Positions 6,498 to 13,905 are shown, numbered from the stretch's first letter. The stretch: 16,130 nucleotides of DNA from JANOYC01 sp031428675 (GCA_031428675.1 JANOYC010000001.1:1-16130), one strand, 5' to 3'. A program made the numbers and translations. Notes: a model not told the origin generated them from the sequence alone.

Positions 6498-9400
6498 CTA
6501 GGAGCGCAGTCGGAGACCCTGGGGTGTCGCCACAAAGCCTGCGGATTCCAGCGATTCGGCTAGCGCAGTGCCGAAAATACTGTCGCCGTTGACACGTTCG
6601 ATGCGCATCCGCCCGGAGACGCGCCGGATGGTTTCGACGAGCGAGGTCGCCGCAGCGGAGACAACCGCCTGATCATCACTGAAGCACAGCACGGACTTGC
6701 CTCCGCGTTCGACGAACAATGTGAGAGCGCCGTCTACGACGACCACGAGAGCGCCCGCTTTGCGGCCCGCCCGATGGTGAGCGCGTTCGTCGTCAACCGC
6801 GATTCTGGGCCAGGGCAGGGCAGCGCCGTACGGACTTGCGGGATCGGTCGCCGCGAGCGTGACGGCCGACAACGGCGGTGCGGCATCCGGATCGAGGGAG
6901 AACGATCGCAGCCGGTCAATCGTGGCTCCGGTCGCGAACTGCGCGGCACCGAGCCCTTCGATGAAGTATCCGCGGCGGGCGCGGCCGGTTTCTTCGAAGG
7001 TGCTCAGCACCTTGTAGACCAGGGAGAACCCGCCGGCGACGCCCTCGCTGATCACGGCGCCGCGCGTGACGACACCGTGTCGTTCGAGCAGAGATTCGGC
7101 CGTCGCCTTCGCTTTCGTCGTGGTGTCGGCGACGGACACCGGCAGAAGCGACCAACGACCCGCGACGCTCGGAGGCCCGGATTGCGTCGGCAACGCGGAA
7201 CGCGTGCGCCCACGAAAACTTCGCGTGCGCGGAACTCGCGTGCGCATCGCCGCCGAGCCAAGGTGAGAACGCACCGGTCCGAAGGTGTCGTTGCCCACAC
7301 GACCCGCCCAGACCAGGTCCCACAAAGCCGTCGCGAGGGTGCCGTCGTCGGTGCTGCCGACGGCCGAGCCGAGTTGGCGGAAGAAGAACGCGCCGCCGCC
7401 CTCAAGAGCACCGAGTATTTTCCCGTGGAGTTCGCCCTCCTCGAACTCGGGTTTCTCGGCGAGAGTAAGACCAGCGGTCTCGGCAAGGTGCAACGCGATC
7501 CAGCCGTCGTTGCTCGGCAGGTTTCCTCGGCCCTCCCAGACGACCTCACCGGTGAGCATAAGTTCATCGAGCCACGCGGGCGTGTAGTTGCGCACGCGCG
7601 AGGGCAGAACGAGCGATTCCCACGCCGAGGCAGGCAGAGCCACGCCCCCGAGTTGGTCGATGACGTGCGCGACGCCGTCAACGCCAGTGAGGCCCGGCGC
7701 CGCGGTTGTCGAGCCGACTTGGTGCCACGCCGGCAGAAATCGGCCGAGGGTTGCGGCATCCACCGGTTCAACCTCGTGTCGAAGTGCAGCGAGTGACCGA
7801 CTTCGGATGCGCCGCAGAACCTCGACGTCGACCCATTCGGTGCCCGTCGCGCCCGGCCGAAACTCGCCATCGATGACTCGCCGCTCGCCCGCGAGACGCC
7901 GGAGAGTGCCCGTCACCACCGCGATGCCGAGGCCGAATCGCTCGGCCGCACGGAGGGCATCGAACGGAGCGTGGGTGCGCGCGAAACGTGCAATGAGATC
8001 TGCCACCGGGTCTGCCACCGGCTCGATGAACGCCGAAGGCACGCCGATCGGCAGGGGAACGCCGAGCGCGTCGCGAAGCCGGCTGGCGTCTTCGATGATC
8101 CCCCAGCGCTCGTCTCCTGCGATGTTCGCGCGAAGAACTCGATGGGCGCGCGCGAGTTCGGTGAGGGCGTGAGCAACAGGCACCGACGACAGCGATCTCT
8201 CTTCGATTTCTGCGACAGAGAGTGGGCCGAGCAACCGCAGCATGTCAACGATTCCCTCGGCATCACGCGCCGCCCGCTCCGGAATCAGTCGTTGGAGTTC
8301 GCGTTCGGTATGTTCGATCACTGCCGGGTCGAGCAGTTCGCGCAATTCGGTACGGCCGAGCAGCTCGGACAACAGGGTTGGGTCGAGCGACAGTGCCGCC
8401 GAGCGTCGCTCGGCGAGCGGCGAGTCGCCTTCGTACATGAACGCGGCGACGTAGCCGAACAGCAGCGAGCGTGCAAACGGCGACGGCTGGTCGGATTCTG
8501 TCTCGACCATGCGGATGCGCCGCGATTGCAGATCAGCTGCGAGCGACAGCAGGGCCGGCAGGTCGTAGACGTCTTGCAGAACTTCTCTCACCGTTTCGAG
8601 CACGATCGGAAAGGTCGGGTACTTGCGGGCTACTTCCAGCAATTGTGACGCGCGCTGGCGTTGCTGCCACAGTGGTGAGCGGCGGCCCGGGTTGTATCGA
8701 GGCAGAAGCAGAGCCCGGGCCGCGCACTCCCGGAAACGCGCGGCAAAAAGGGCCGAGCCGCCGACCTCGTCCGTGACCAGTTGTGAAAGTTCGTCGGGCT
8801 CGAAAACAAACAGTTCGGCTCCGGGTGCTGGCGCATCCGTCTCAGGTAGCCGCACCACGATGCCGTCATCACCGGCCATTGCCGACCCGTCAACGCCATA
8901 GCGTTCGCGGACGCGTGCGGCGACGGCGAGTGCCCATGGCGCATGCACTTGCATGCCATATGGGGAATGCATGACGACCCGCCAGTCGCCCAACTCGTCG
9001 CGAAAGCGCTCGACGACGAGAGTGCGATCGGTCGGCACGTGCGCGGTAGCCGCTTTCTGCTCTTCGATGAAGGCGACCAAATTCGCTCCGGCGCGGGTGT
9101 CGAGCCCTATTGCGGCGGTGCGCGACAGCGCCGACTCCGTCGTGCCTCCCGCGACTTCTCGAGTGAAAACGCCGATCGCCTCTCCGAGCTCGGCCGGGCG
9201 GCCGATGCCGTCGCCCTTCCAGAAGGGCACTTTGCCGGGTTGCCCGAACGCCGGCGACACCAACACGCGATCGTGGGTGATGTCCTGGATTTTCCAACTG
9301 GTGGCACCGAGGGCAAACACATCGCCGACGCGGGATTCGTAGACCATCTCCTCATCGAGTTCCCCCACACGACTGGCTTTTTCGCCCACCATGAACACGC

Positions 9401-11051
9401 CGAACAGCCCGCGATCGGGGATCGTGCCGCCGGATGTGATTGCAAGTCTCTGCGCGCCCGGTCGGCCCGAGATCACGCCGCGGACGCGGTCCCAGACGAT
9501 GCGCGGGCGCAATTCGGCGAACTCGTCACTGGGATACAGCCCGCTCAGCAGGTCGAGGGTGGCCTCGAACGCGCTACGGGGCAAAGCGGCGAAAGGAGCA
9601 CTCCGGCGCACGGTGTCGAACCATTCTTCGACGAGGATCTCGTCGAGGGCGACCGCAGCGACGGTCTGCTGGGCGAGGATGTCGAGGGGGTTGGCCGGTA
9701 TCGCAATTTTCTCGATGAGCCCGCCGGTCATCCGCTCGGTCACGACGGCCGTGTGGATGAGGTCGGCGCGGTGTTTCGGAAACAGCACGCCGATCGAGAT
9801 CTCGCCGACTTGGTGGCCGGCGCGACCGATGCGCTGTAGCCCGCTCGCTACCGAGGGCGGGGATTCGACCTGGATGACGAGGTCGACCGCGCCCATGTCG
9901 ATGCCTAGTTCGAGGGAGCTCGTGGCCACGACGCAGCGCAATCGTCCGCTCTTGAGGTCGTCTTCGATGATCGCGCGCTGGTCTTTTGAGACGGAGCCGT
10001 GGTGCGCGCGGGCGAGCAGCGGGTCGGCCCCGCTCGTAGCGCCTGCTTGGGCCATGATCGCAGCCGGCGGGCGAGGTGCCGCGTTGTTGTCGTTGTCGTT
10101 GTCGTTGTTGTTGTCGCCAAGCCCTAGGCGCTCGGCGTAGATCTCGTTGAGGCGCGCGGTGAGTCGCTCGGCGAGCCGTCGGGAATTGGCGAACACGATA
10201 GTCGAGCGGTGGTCGAGTACGTAATCGACGATGCGCTCCTCGACGTGTGGCCAGATCGACCCGTGCGCCGGTTGTGCCGATGTCGCACCTTCGAGCGGCG
10301 TCGTGCCGAGTTCGGTCATGTCGTCGACTGGCACGACGACCGACAAGTCAAACGTTTTTGACGCGGGCGGTTGCACGATCGTCACTGGCGCTCGACCGCC
10401 GAGGAATCGTGCCACTTCTGCTTGCGGGCGCACCGTGGCCGAGAGACCGATGCGTTGCGCAGGCTTCTGGAGAAGCAGGTCGAGGCGCTCGAGCGATACT
10501 GCGAGGTGCGCGCCGCGTTTCGTCGCCGCGACCGCGTGGATCTCATCGACGATCACGGTCTCCACCGCGGCGAGCGTCTCTCTCGCCGACGACGTGAGCA
10601 TGAGATAGAGGGATTCGGGCGTGGTGATGAGGATGTCTGGGGGAGTGCGAGCGAGCATCCGTCGATCACTTATGGTGGTATCTCCCGATCGCACACCCAC
10701 CGTCACCCGGGGAGCAGCCAAGCCCAGTCGTCGCGCCGTCTGCTCGACGCCGACCAGCGGCGACCGCAGATTGCGCTCGACGTCGACTCCGAGCGCTTTG
10801 AGCGGCGAGATGTAGAGCACGCGCACTCCTGCGCGGCGGTCGGCGGCGGGAGTTGGGTCGGCGATCAGGCGGTCGATCGCCCACAGGAATGCCGCCAGGG
10901 TCTTGCCCGACCCGGTCGGCGCGACCACGAGCGCATGTTCACCCGTGGAAATCGCGGACCACGCGCCGAGCTGAGCGGGAGTCGGCGCGGGAAAGGCGCC
11001 GGTGAACCATTCCCGAGTCGCTGGACTGAAGCGTTCGAGAACCGTGGTCAC
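6498..11051 (-). CDS. lhr: Large helicase-related protein Lhr (ATP-dependent DNA helicase)
   Basis: Superfamily-2 helicase of 1517 residues, the full length usual for actinobacterial Lhr, a 3'-to-5' translocase that unwinds RNA:DNA hybrids and belongs to the mitomycin C response in mycobacteria. Visible motifs: Walker A APTGSGKT (44-51), ISPLKAL (81-87), TTPESL (143-148), DEIH (169-172), SAT (204-206), ARAHHGS in the second RecA domain, and QRIGRAGHQ (motif VI). A winged helix and the Lhr-specific core domain follow, and the last 600 or so residues form the Lhr-CTD, related to AlkZ-type winged-helix proteins; in some bacteria this part has DNA glycosylase activity. Start is GTG 11051; no in-frame ATG precedes it. 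An Asp/Asn repeat (313-323) lies in the variable linker. The 5' region holds a G-quadruplex candidate. It is convergent with the GH81 gene, with no room for a terminator between them. Confidence 0.96.
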   Translation of the reverse strand: MTTVLERFSPATREWFTGAFPAPTPAQLGAWSAISTGEHALVVAPTGSGKTLAAFLWAIDRLIADPTPAADRRAGVRVLYISPLKALGVDVERNLRSPLVGVEQTARRLGLAAPRVTVGVRSGDTTISDRRMLARTPPDILITTPESLYLMLTSSARETLAAVETVIVDEIHAVAATKRGAHLAVSLERLDLLLQKPAQRIGLSATVRPQAEVARFLGGRAPVTIVQPPASKTFDLSVVVPVDDMTELGTTPLEGATSAQPAHGSIWPHVEERIVDYVLDHRSTIVFANSRRLAERLTARLNEIYAERLGLGDNNNDNDNDNNAAPRPPAAIMAQAGATSGADPLLARAHHGSVSKDQRAIIEDDLKSGRLRCVVATSSLELGIDMGAVDLVIQVESPPSVASGLQRIGRAGHQVGEISIGVLFPKHRADLIHTAVVTERMTGGLIEKIAIPANPLDILAQQTVAAVALDEILVEEWFDTVRRSAPFAALPRSAFEATLDLLSGLYPSDEFAELRPRIVWDRVRGVISGRPGAQRLAITSGGTIPDRGLFGVFMVGEKASRVGELDEEMVYESRVGDVFALGATSWKIQDITHDRVLVSPAFGQPGKVPFWKGDGIGRPAELGEAIGVFTREVAGGTTESALSRTAAIGLDTRAGANLVAFIEEQKAATAHVPTDRTLVVERFRDELGDWRVVMHSPYGMQVHAPWALAVAARVRERYGVDGSAMAGDDGIVVRLPETDAPAPGAELFVFEPDELSQLVTDEVGGSALFAARFRECAARALLLPRYNPGRRSPLWQQRQRASQLLEVARKYPTFPIVLETVREVLQDVYDLPALLSLAADLQSRRIRMVETESDQPSPFARSLLFGYVAAFMYEGDSPLAERRSAALSLDPTLLSELLGRTELRELLDPAVIEHTERELQRLIPERAARDAEGIVDMLRLLGPLSVAEIEERSLSSVPVAHALTELARAHRVLRANIAGDERWGIIEDASRLRDALGVPLPIGVPSAFIEPVADPVADLIARFARTHAPFDALRAAERFGLGIAVVTGTLRRLAGERRVIDGEFRPGATGTEWVDVEVLRRIRSRSLAALRHEVEPVDAATLGRFLPAWHQVGSTTAAPGLTGVDGVAHVIDQLGGVALPASAWESLVLPSRVRNYTPAWLDELMLTGEVVWEGRGNLPSNDGWIALHLAETAGLTLAEKPEFEEGELHGKILGALEGGGAFFFRQLGSAVGSTDDGTLATALWDLVWAGRVGNDTFGPVRSHLGSAAMRTRVPRTRSFRGRTRSALPTQSGPPSVAGRWSLLPVSVADTTTKAKATAESLLERHGVVTRGAVISEGVAGGFSLVYKVLSTFEETGRARRGYFIEGLGAAQFATGATIDRLRSFSLDPDAAPPLSAVTLAATDPASPYGAALPWPRIAVDDERAHHRAGRKAGALVVVVDGALTLFVERGGKSVLCFSDDQAVVSAAATSLVETIRRVSGRMRIERVNGDSIFGTALAESLESAGFVATPQGLRLRS
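10083..10115 (-). repeat. Trinucleotide (GAC/AAC) microsatellite inside lhr
   Basis: Eleven codons in a row are GAC or AAC and encode DNNNDNDNDNN (Lhr residues 313-323). On the plus strand this is a run of GTT and GTC triplets. It sits in the linker of the helicase core just before AAPRPP, where length variation should be tolerated and slippage would stay in frame. Confidence 0.85.
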
Positions 11052-11088
11052 TCAGCCATTCTGCGCCACACCCCCGTCACGCGCCGCT

Positions 11089-11128
11089 CCCCACCCCCTC
11101 GACCCCCCTCGACTCCCCCTCGCCCCCC
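11089..11128 (-). repeat. G-quadruplex candidate upstream of lhr
   Basis: On the minus strand, the coding strand of lhr, five runs of 4-6 G occur with loops of 3, 6, 4 and 1 nt. The tract lies 38-77 nt before the GTG start, so it falls in the promoter or 5' UTR. The plus strand shows it as an imperfect repeat of about 10 bp with core CCCCCCTCGA. Confidence 0.6.
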
Positions 11129-11132
11129 TCGA

Positions 11133-11184
11133 CTTGCCCACTTTCGCCGCGCCGGGACCCGAATCCGCGACGAAAGTGGGCAAG
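11133..11184. repeat. Long inverted repeat in the divergent lhr/Nudix-like region
   Basis: CTTGCCCACTTTCG (11133-11146) is perfectly repeated in inverse at 11171-11184. After one mismatch four more base pairs follow, leaving a 14-nt loop that itself contains CGGG-A-CCCG. Because it lies between divergent genes it is not a normal transcription terminator. Confidence 0.75.
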
Positions 11185-11224
11185 TGGGCGATGGGAGGCG
11201 GCGGCGAGTTGCAAGAATGGGCAG

Positions 11225-11767
11225 ATGAGCTCTGTCGGCACACCTGACCCCAACTCGAGCTGGCTGTCGGAAGAGGAGTTGGCGGAGGCGCGGCGAAGGC
11301 TGCCGCTACTCTACGTCGAGGCCGTTCCCGTGCGAGTCGACGGGATCGGGCAGGTCACGTCAGTCGGCGTTTTGCTTCGCGCGAACGCGGTCGGCGCGAT
11401 TACGCGCACTCTGGTCTCGGGCAGGGTGATGTACGGCGAGACCCTGCGCGACGCGCTCTACCGCCACCTCGAAAAGGACCTCGGTCCGATGGCGTTTCCG
11501 CAGCTTCCACCGTCGCCGGTTCCATTCACGGTCGCCGAATACTTTCCTTGGCCAGGCGGCAGCAAATTCACGGATGACCGTCAGCACGCCGTTTCACTGG
11601 CATACGTCATTCCCGTCACCGGCACGTGCGAACCGCGGCAGGATGCGCTCGAGCTCACCTGGATGACGCCGGAGGAAGCGGCGTCGCCCGCTGTTGCGGC
11701 TGAACTCGAGGGCGGGCGCGGCGCGCTGCTGCGAGCCGCTCTGGCTTCGGTGGGCGTGCTCTCCTAG
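11225..11767 (+). CDS. Nudix-like protein of the DUF4916 type with a degenerate Nudix box
   Basis: A 180-residue cytosolic protein. The N-terminal segment WLSEEELAEARRRLPLLYVE followed by AVPVRVDGIGQVTSVGVLLR is typical of actinobacterial DUF4916 proteins, which share the Nudix fold. The Nudix box lies at 66-87 (GRVMYGETLRDALYRHLEKD then LG). It keeps the first Gly, Glu72, Arg80 and the last Gly, but the metal-binding REUXEE core reads RHLEKD, with His, Lys and Asp in place of three glutamates. Classic Nudix hydrolase activity is therefore doubtful; binding or a different reaction is possible. ATG 11225 is the first start that keeps the conserved N terminus. The nearest purine-rich site (11193-11198) is too far away to be a convincing Shine-Dalgarno. 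It diverges from lhr and converges on the DEAD-box helicase across a repeat-rich gap. The substrate is unknown. Confidence 0.8.
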   Translation: MSSVGTPDPNSSWLSEEELAEARRRLPLLYVEAVPVRVDGIGQVTSVGVLLRANAVGAITRTLVSGRVMYGETLRDALYRHLEKDLGPMAFPQLPPSPVPFTVAEYFPWPGGSKFTDDRQHAVSLAYVIPVTGTCEPRQDALELTWMTPEEAASPAVAAELEGGRGALLRAALASVGVLS

Positions 11768-11786
11768 CCGCTCCCACTCCGGCTCG

Positions 11787-11818
11787 CGCTCCCGGTCGCT
11801 CGCGCTCCGGGTCGCTCG
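11787..11818. repeat. Tandem 16-bp duplication
   Basis: CGCTCCCGGTCGCTCG (11787-11802) is followed directly by CGCTCCGGGTCGCTCG (11803-11818), differing at one base. It lies just after the Nudix-like stop codon. Confidence 0.7.
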
Positions 11819-11820
11819 CA

Positions 11821-11884
11821 AGAGTGCCCGTTAGGGACGAGAGGCGCCCGGCGCCGGGACACACTTGTCCCGAACGGGCACTCT
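11821..11884. terminator. Long stem-loop between convergent genes, possible bidirectional terminator
   Basis: The arms 11821-11841 and 11864-11884 pair over 21 positions with one mismatch (11833/11872) and one G-U pair; the outer 12 bp, AGAGTGCCCGTT, are perfect. The loop contains the self-complementary CCCGGCGCCGGG (11847-11858). It sits between the ends of the Nudix-like gene and the DEAD-box helicase gene, so termination on both strands is plausible, but no U-tract follows. It may instead be a dispersed palindromic repeat. Confidence 0.5.
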
Positions 11885-11890
11885 GACGAG

Positions 11891-11925
11891 CGCTCGCAAG
11901 AGTGCCCGCTCGGGTGCCCGTTAGG
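11891..11925 (+). repeat. Partial second and third copies of the hairpin arm
   Basis: CGCTCGCAAGAGTGCCCG (11891-11908) repeats 11813-11830 exactly, and GTGCCCGTTAGG (11914-11925) repeats 11824-11835 exactly. The gap 11768-11931 is thus a mosaic built from one short sequence. Confidence 0.75.
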
Positions 11926-11931
11926 CGTAGG

Positions 11932-13452
11932 TCAGCGGCCGCGGCGCTGAGCGCCGCCGTTGCTGCGCACGACCGTGCCGACCGTGATCTTCGGGGCCCC
12001 AGCCGCTGTGCCTGCACGACGTGAGCCGCTCGAGCGGCGCGCCGGAGCATCCTGTGGTGACTGCGGTTCGCGGCGGGGGCCGGCGTCCGATCGGGCCGAC
12101 GTGGTGGAAACCCCGCCGCGCTCGGGACGTCCGGAGCGGTCGCGCTTGGCCGGAGTCTGATCGCGCGACACCGAGTCGCGGTTGGCGCGCTTGCGCTGGG
12201 CGTTGGCTCCCTGTGAGCGCCCGCCCTGGCTCTGACCGCGGGCAGGCTGGGCCTGGCGAGGTGACGGCTTCACGTATGCCGCGACGTCACCGACCAGCGC
12301 GGAAACCGCGGGCGAGGATGCGTCGACACGCTGCGGCATCACGGCGATGGCCGCCTTGCGCAGGAGCGCCGCGGTGTCCTTCTGCTGAGCGGGGAGCACG
12401 ATCGTGACGACGTCACCCTCGCTGCCGGCCCGAGCGGTTCGCCCCGAGCGGTGCAAGTAGGCCTTGTGCTCTGCGGGCGGGTCGACGTGGATCACGAGCT
12501 CAACATTGTCGACGTGCACACCGCGTGCGGCGACGTCGGTGGCAACCAGCACCCGCGATTCTCCGGAGGAGAACGCCGCAAGGTTGCGATCGCGCTGCGG
12601 CTGGGAGAGGTTTCCGTGCAGATCGACGGCGGGGATGCCGGCATCCGTCAGCTGCTTAGCGAGCTTTTTGGCATGGTGCTTGGTGCGCATGAACAGGATG
12701 CGCCGACCGGTGCCCGACGCGAGCTTTTCGATGAGTTCCTTCTTCGCGTCGACGGACTCGACCTCGAAAACGTGGTGGGTCATCGCGGCGACGTGGCTCG
12801 TGGCCTCATCGACCGAGTGCAGCACCTCGTTCTTGAGGTAGCGACGCACCAGCTTGTCAACGCCGTTGTCCAGGGTCGCGCTGAACAGCATCCGCTGGCC
12901 ACCGGCCGGGGTCTTATCCATGATGCGCGTGACGACGGGCAGGAAGCCTAGGTCGGCCATGTGGTCTGCCTCGTCGAGCACGGTGATCTCGATCGAGTCG
13001 AGCGAGACGAAGCCCTGTTTCATGAGGTCTTCGAGGCGCCCGGGGCACGCGACGATTATGTCGACGCCAGCTTTCAGCGCCGCGACCTGACGCTGTTGCG
13101 AGACGCCGCCGAAAATCGTGGTCGTGCTGAGACCATACGCGGCCGCGAGAGGCTCGAGCACCGCGGAGATCTGAGTGGCGAGTTCGCGCGTCGGCGCGAG
13201 AACTAAGCCGAGCGCGCGCCCGCCACGGCGCTTGCCACCAGCGAGGGTGCCGCCCAAGCGGGCGACCATGGGGATGGAGAACGCGAGCGTCTTGCCCGAG
13301 CCGGTCTTCCCGCGACCGAGCACGTCGCGCCCGCCGAGGGTATCGGCGAGCGTGTCGACCTGAATCGGAAATGCGAGCGTCTTGCCGTCGGCAGCAAGCG
13401 CGGCGACGAGCGGTGCGGGAACGCCGAGTTCGGCGAAAGTTGTGTCAGTCAT
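11932..13452 (-). CDS. DEAD-box ATP-dependent RNA helicase
   Basis: A 506-residue helicase of the DEAD-box family, expected to unwind RNA duplexes in ribosome assembly or mRNA turnover, often in the cold. Motifs in order: Q-motif Phe6 and Gln31 (FPIQ), motif I GKTGSGKT (48-55, with Gly at the usual Ala), PTREL (87-91), GG (115-116), PGR (137-139), DEAD (160-163), SAT (191-193), ATDVAARG (304-311) and HRSGRTARAG (334-343). From about 395 to the end the protein is a basic, low-complexity tail rich in Arg, Gln, Ser and Gly (ending QRRGR), a likely RNA-binding extension as in RhlE/CsdA-type helicases. Start ATG 13452 has AAAGG 12 nt upstream. It is preceded by an untranslated region of more than 200 nt with several hairpins, suggesting post-transcriptional control. 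The exact subfamily cannot be assigned by eye. Confidence 0.95.
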   Translation of the reverse strand: MTDTTFAELGVPAPLVAALAADGKTLAFPIQVDTLADTLGGRDVLGRGKTGSGKTLAFSIPMVARLGGTLAGGKRRGGRALGLVLAPTRELATQISAVLEPLAAAYGLSTTTIFGGVSQQRQVAALKAGVDIIVACPGRLEDLMKQGFVSLDSIEITVLDEADHMADLGFLPVVTRIMDKTPAGGQRMLFSATLDNGVDKLVRRYLKNEVLHSVDEATSHVAAMTHHVFEVESVDAKKELIEKLASGTGRRILFMRTKHHAKKLAKQLTDAGIPAVDLHGNLSQPQRDRNLAAFSSGESRVLVATDVAARGVHVDNVELVIHVDPPAEHKAYLHRSGRTARAGSEGDVVTIVLPAQQKDTAALLRKAAIAVMPQRVDASSPAVSALVGDVAAYVKPSPRQAQPARGQSQGGRSQGANAQRKRANRDSVSRDQTPAKRDRSGRPERGGVSTTSARSDAGPRREPQSPQDAPARRSSGSRRAGTAAGAPKITVGTVVRSNGGAQRRGR

Positions 13453-13690
13453 GAAGTGAATGTGCCTTTCGGGGCATGGTGAAGAGGGGCGGATTATCCG
13501 CGCAGACCGGCGAGGCTCGGCCTCGACGGCTCAGGATGCCGCAGATTGCATAAGCAAAAAGGATCAATCCGGCGCGCGTTCGCCGGAGAAAGTATCTACG
13601 AGCCGGTCATAGCACAACGGTGAAACCGACGAGAAGAGGAAGCGTTCAACGACGCAGGGAACCCACCAGTGGGCTCGCAAGTAGTTCCAC
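13453..13690 (-). promoter_or_regulatory. Long structured leader/promoter region of the DEAD-box helicase gene
   Basis: About 240 nt without a credible gene lie upstream of the helicase start. They contain three small GC stems: 13489-13501 (5 bp, 3-nt loop), 13511-13525 (6 bp, 3-nt loop) and 13568-13587 (7 bp, 6-nt loop), plus the palindrome CCCACCAGTGGG (13666-13677). An A-rich patch stands at 13555-13562. Cold-induced RNA helicase genes commonly have long regulatory leaders, so the same is inferred here. The transcription start is not evident; TTGTGC near 13616 with a weak -10 is one possibility. A 67-codon reading frame at 13564-13767 shows no protein-like features. Confidence 0.4.
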
Positions 13691-13741
13691 CCTAGCCGAT
13701 GCGCGCAGAATCCGCGCCCTGCGCCCCCCGCGCCCCGCCCT

Positions 13742-13827
13742 GCGCGAAATTCAGGCACGCCGCACACGGGTTCGGCGCGTCACGCCCTCGCGTGCGGCAG
13801 GTCGTTTTTCGTGCCTGAATTTCGCGC
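13742..13827. repeat. Compound palindrome with perfect 18-bp arms
   Basis: GCGCGAAATTCAGGCACG (13742-13759) is repeated perfectly in inverse at 13810-13827. The 50-nt interior holds a second inverted pair, CCGCAC (13760-13765) with GTGCGG (13792-13797), and GC-rich inner matches, so the whole can fold into one long stem. No gene lies within it. It lies between the helicase leader and DUF1684. No clear target-site duplication flanks it. Confidence 0.8.
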
Positions 13828-13835
13828 GGAACAGT

Positions 13836-13897
13836 GGGGGCGGGGGCGCGAGGGAGCGGGCGCGGGCGAGGGCGCGGGCGCGGGGCGAGGGCTGGGG
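13836..13897 (+). repeat. G-rich hexamer tract (GGGCGC/GGGCGA)
   Basis: Ten runs of 3-5 G are spaced mostly by three bases, with period 6 from 13858 onward. The plus strand has high G-quadruplex potential. It follows immediately after the stop codon of the DUF1684 gene, whose transcript would carry the C-rich complement. Confidence 0.65.
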
Positions 13898-13905
13898 CGC
13901 TCGGG

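Noticed and set aside
4760..6535. Long minus-strand open frame antisense to the GH81 gene
   Set aside because: It is Arg/Val-rich and has no recognisable domain; the plus strand carries intact GH81 motifs. High-GC genes commonly give such antisense frames.
6774..7796. Long plus-strand open frame inside lhr
   Set aside because: Antisense shadow of the Lhr C-terminal domain, with Arg-rich composition and no domain.
8943..9839. Plus-strand open frame of 298 codons inside lhr
   Set aside because: Antisense to conserved Lhr core sequence; no independent start signal or domain.
13564..13767. Small minus-strand open frame in the DEAD-box helicase leader
   Set aside because: Composition is irregular, it overlaps a palindrome arm and has no ribosome-binding site; more likely untranslated.
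11080..13830. CRISPR array or insertion sequence suggested by many repeats
   Set aside because: Repeats are not evenly spaced with unique spacers, and there is no Cas, transposase or terminal inverted repeat with target duplication.
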